A stretch of DNA of 64,000 bases, taken from CAVPCZ01 sp963779225 (GTDB lineage: Bacteria > Bacteroidota > Ignavibacteria > UBA10030 > UBA6906). Position numbers and translations under genes: made by a program. Below the pieces are notes generated by a model. That model saw nothing but the letters and a program-made list of their open reading frames with translations, was not told where the DNA came from and did no database searches. Every line of letters begins with the position of its first letter. Position 1 is the stretch's first letter. This document shows, piece after piece, positions 63,497 to 64,000 of this stretch. The stretch is from contig CAVZWW010000003.1 in assembly GCA_963779225.1 (NCBI GenBank), forward strand, positions 3,658,001 through 3,722,000, read 5' to 3'.

Positions 63497-64000
63497 CTAC
63501 AGCGGGATGTTCCCGTGCTTCTTTTTGGGGTTCGAGTCGACTTTGGAGTCCAACACCTCCAGCGCACGAATCAGCCGCGGACGGGTTTCGGATGGCTCGA
63601 TTACAGCATCAATGAACCCGCGCGTCGCCGCCAGGTAGGGATTGGCAAACTTCTCGCGGTATTCCTTCTCCTTCTCCGCAAGCGCGCGCTCGCGGTCGGG
63701 AGCGGCTTCAAGTTCTTTCTTGAAGATAATCTCCGCCGCCCCCTTCGGCCCCATCACGGCTATCTCCGCCGTGGGCCAGGCATAGTTCATGTCCCCCCGG
63801 ATGTGCTTCGAGTTCATCACATCGTAGGCCCCGCCATACGCTTTGCGGGTGATGACGGTGATGCGCGGAACAGTGGCTTCGCAAAACGCGTAGAGCAGTT
63901 TTGCGCCGTTGGTGATGATCCCCCGCCACTCCTGGTCGGTGCCGGGCAGGAACCCGGGAACATCTTCGAATACCACGAGCGGAATGTTGAACGCATCGCA
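63497..64000 (-). CDS. Acyl-CoA carboxylase beta subunit, C-terminal part
   Basis: The last roughly 165 residues of a carboxyltransferase beta subunit, continuing past the window edge. VVFEDVPGFLPGTDQEW (propionyl-CoA carboxylase signature), GAKLLYAFCEATVPRITVITRKAYGGAYDVM (oxyanion-hole glycines), HIRGDMNYAWPTAEIAVMGPKGAAEI and the terminal PKKKHGNIPL are all typical of PccB and of methylmalonyl-CoA decarboxylase alpha. It moves the carboxyl group between biotin and propionyl-CoA. Its distal end is upstream of the repeat cluster; whether the biotin carboxylase is adjacent is outside view. Confidence 0.92.
   Translation of the reverse strand, partial: CDAFNIPLVVFEDVPGFLPGTDQEWRGIITNGAKLLYAFCEATVPRITVITRKAYGGAYDVMNSKHIRGDMNYAWPTAEIAVMGPKGAAEIIFKKELEAAPDRERALAEKEKEYREKFANPYLAATRGFIDAVIEPSETRPRLIRALEVLDSKVDSNPKKKHGNIPL

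Overview
The window looks like a chromosome segment of an uncultured bacterium of the Fibrobacteres-Chlorobi-Bacteroidetes group, probably close to Ignavibacteria or Kryptonia. The main clues are a type IX secretion C-terminal sorting domain on a large beta-helix protein (16.1-18.9 kb), outer-membrane beta-barrels of the Bacteroidota type, TPR lipoproteins and the mix of housekeeping genes. The assignment is an inference from gene families; no rRNA is present.

There are two very different halves. Positions 1 to about 37.1 kb are a cell-surface polysaccharide island, almost entirely on the minus strand, by eye less GC-rich than the rest and heavily invaded by insertion sequences. It contains a complete UDP-N-acetyl-L-fucosamine route (fnlA, fnlB, fnlC), a WbuB-like glycosyltransferase, a PglC-type phosphoglycosyl transferase, a GNAT acetyltransferase and DegT-like aminotransferase pair, further GT2 and GT4 transferases, an O-antigen ligase/polymerase, a Wzx flippase, and decayed Wza-like and Wzc-like export/chain-length genes. 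Mobile elements are one IS630-type, one internally deleted IS3-type, two near-identical IS256-type copies in inverted orientation, two near-identical IS3-type copies in direct orientation and one IS200-type. Target duplications can be read for five of the seven. Several genes are broken: a second DegT-like copy split by IS630, two GNAT remnants, an SGNH hydrolase, a flippase remnant, a Gfo/Idh/MocA-DegT chimera, wzc and wza. The island therefore looks like a locus undergoing turnover, with a functional core near 5-13 kb and 21-31 kb.

A tRNA-Lys at 37.4 kb marks the boundary. From there to 64 kb the genes are chromosomal and free of insertion sequences: a single-domain response regulator, an NAD-dependent epimerase, a phosphoesterase, a nitrilase-type amidohydrolase, a large PAS/GAF histidine kinase with a partner regulator, TPM and LemA membrane proteins, a CapA-like phosphoesterase, two outer-membrane barrels, a thiolase / 3-hydroxyacyl-CoA dehydrogenase / acyl-CoA dehydrogenase operon, rho, folC, pyrD, pyrK, a TPR lipoprotein, a Spy-like periplasmic protein, an MltD-like lytic transglycosylase and the C-terminal part of an acyl-CoA carboxylase beta subunit. 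Two genes here also carry single-base frameshifts in or near homopolymers (acyl-CoA dehydrogenase, one barrel protein), so part of the apparent decay across the window could be sequencing error. The IS insertions, in-frame stops and gene fusion in the island cannot be explained that way.
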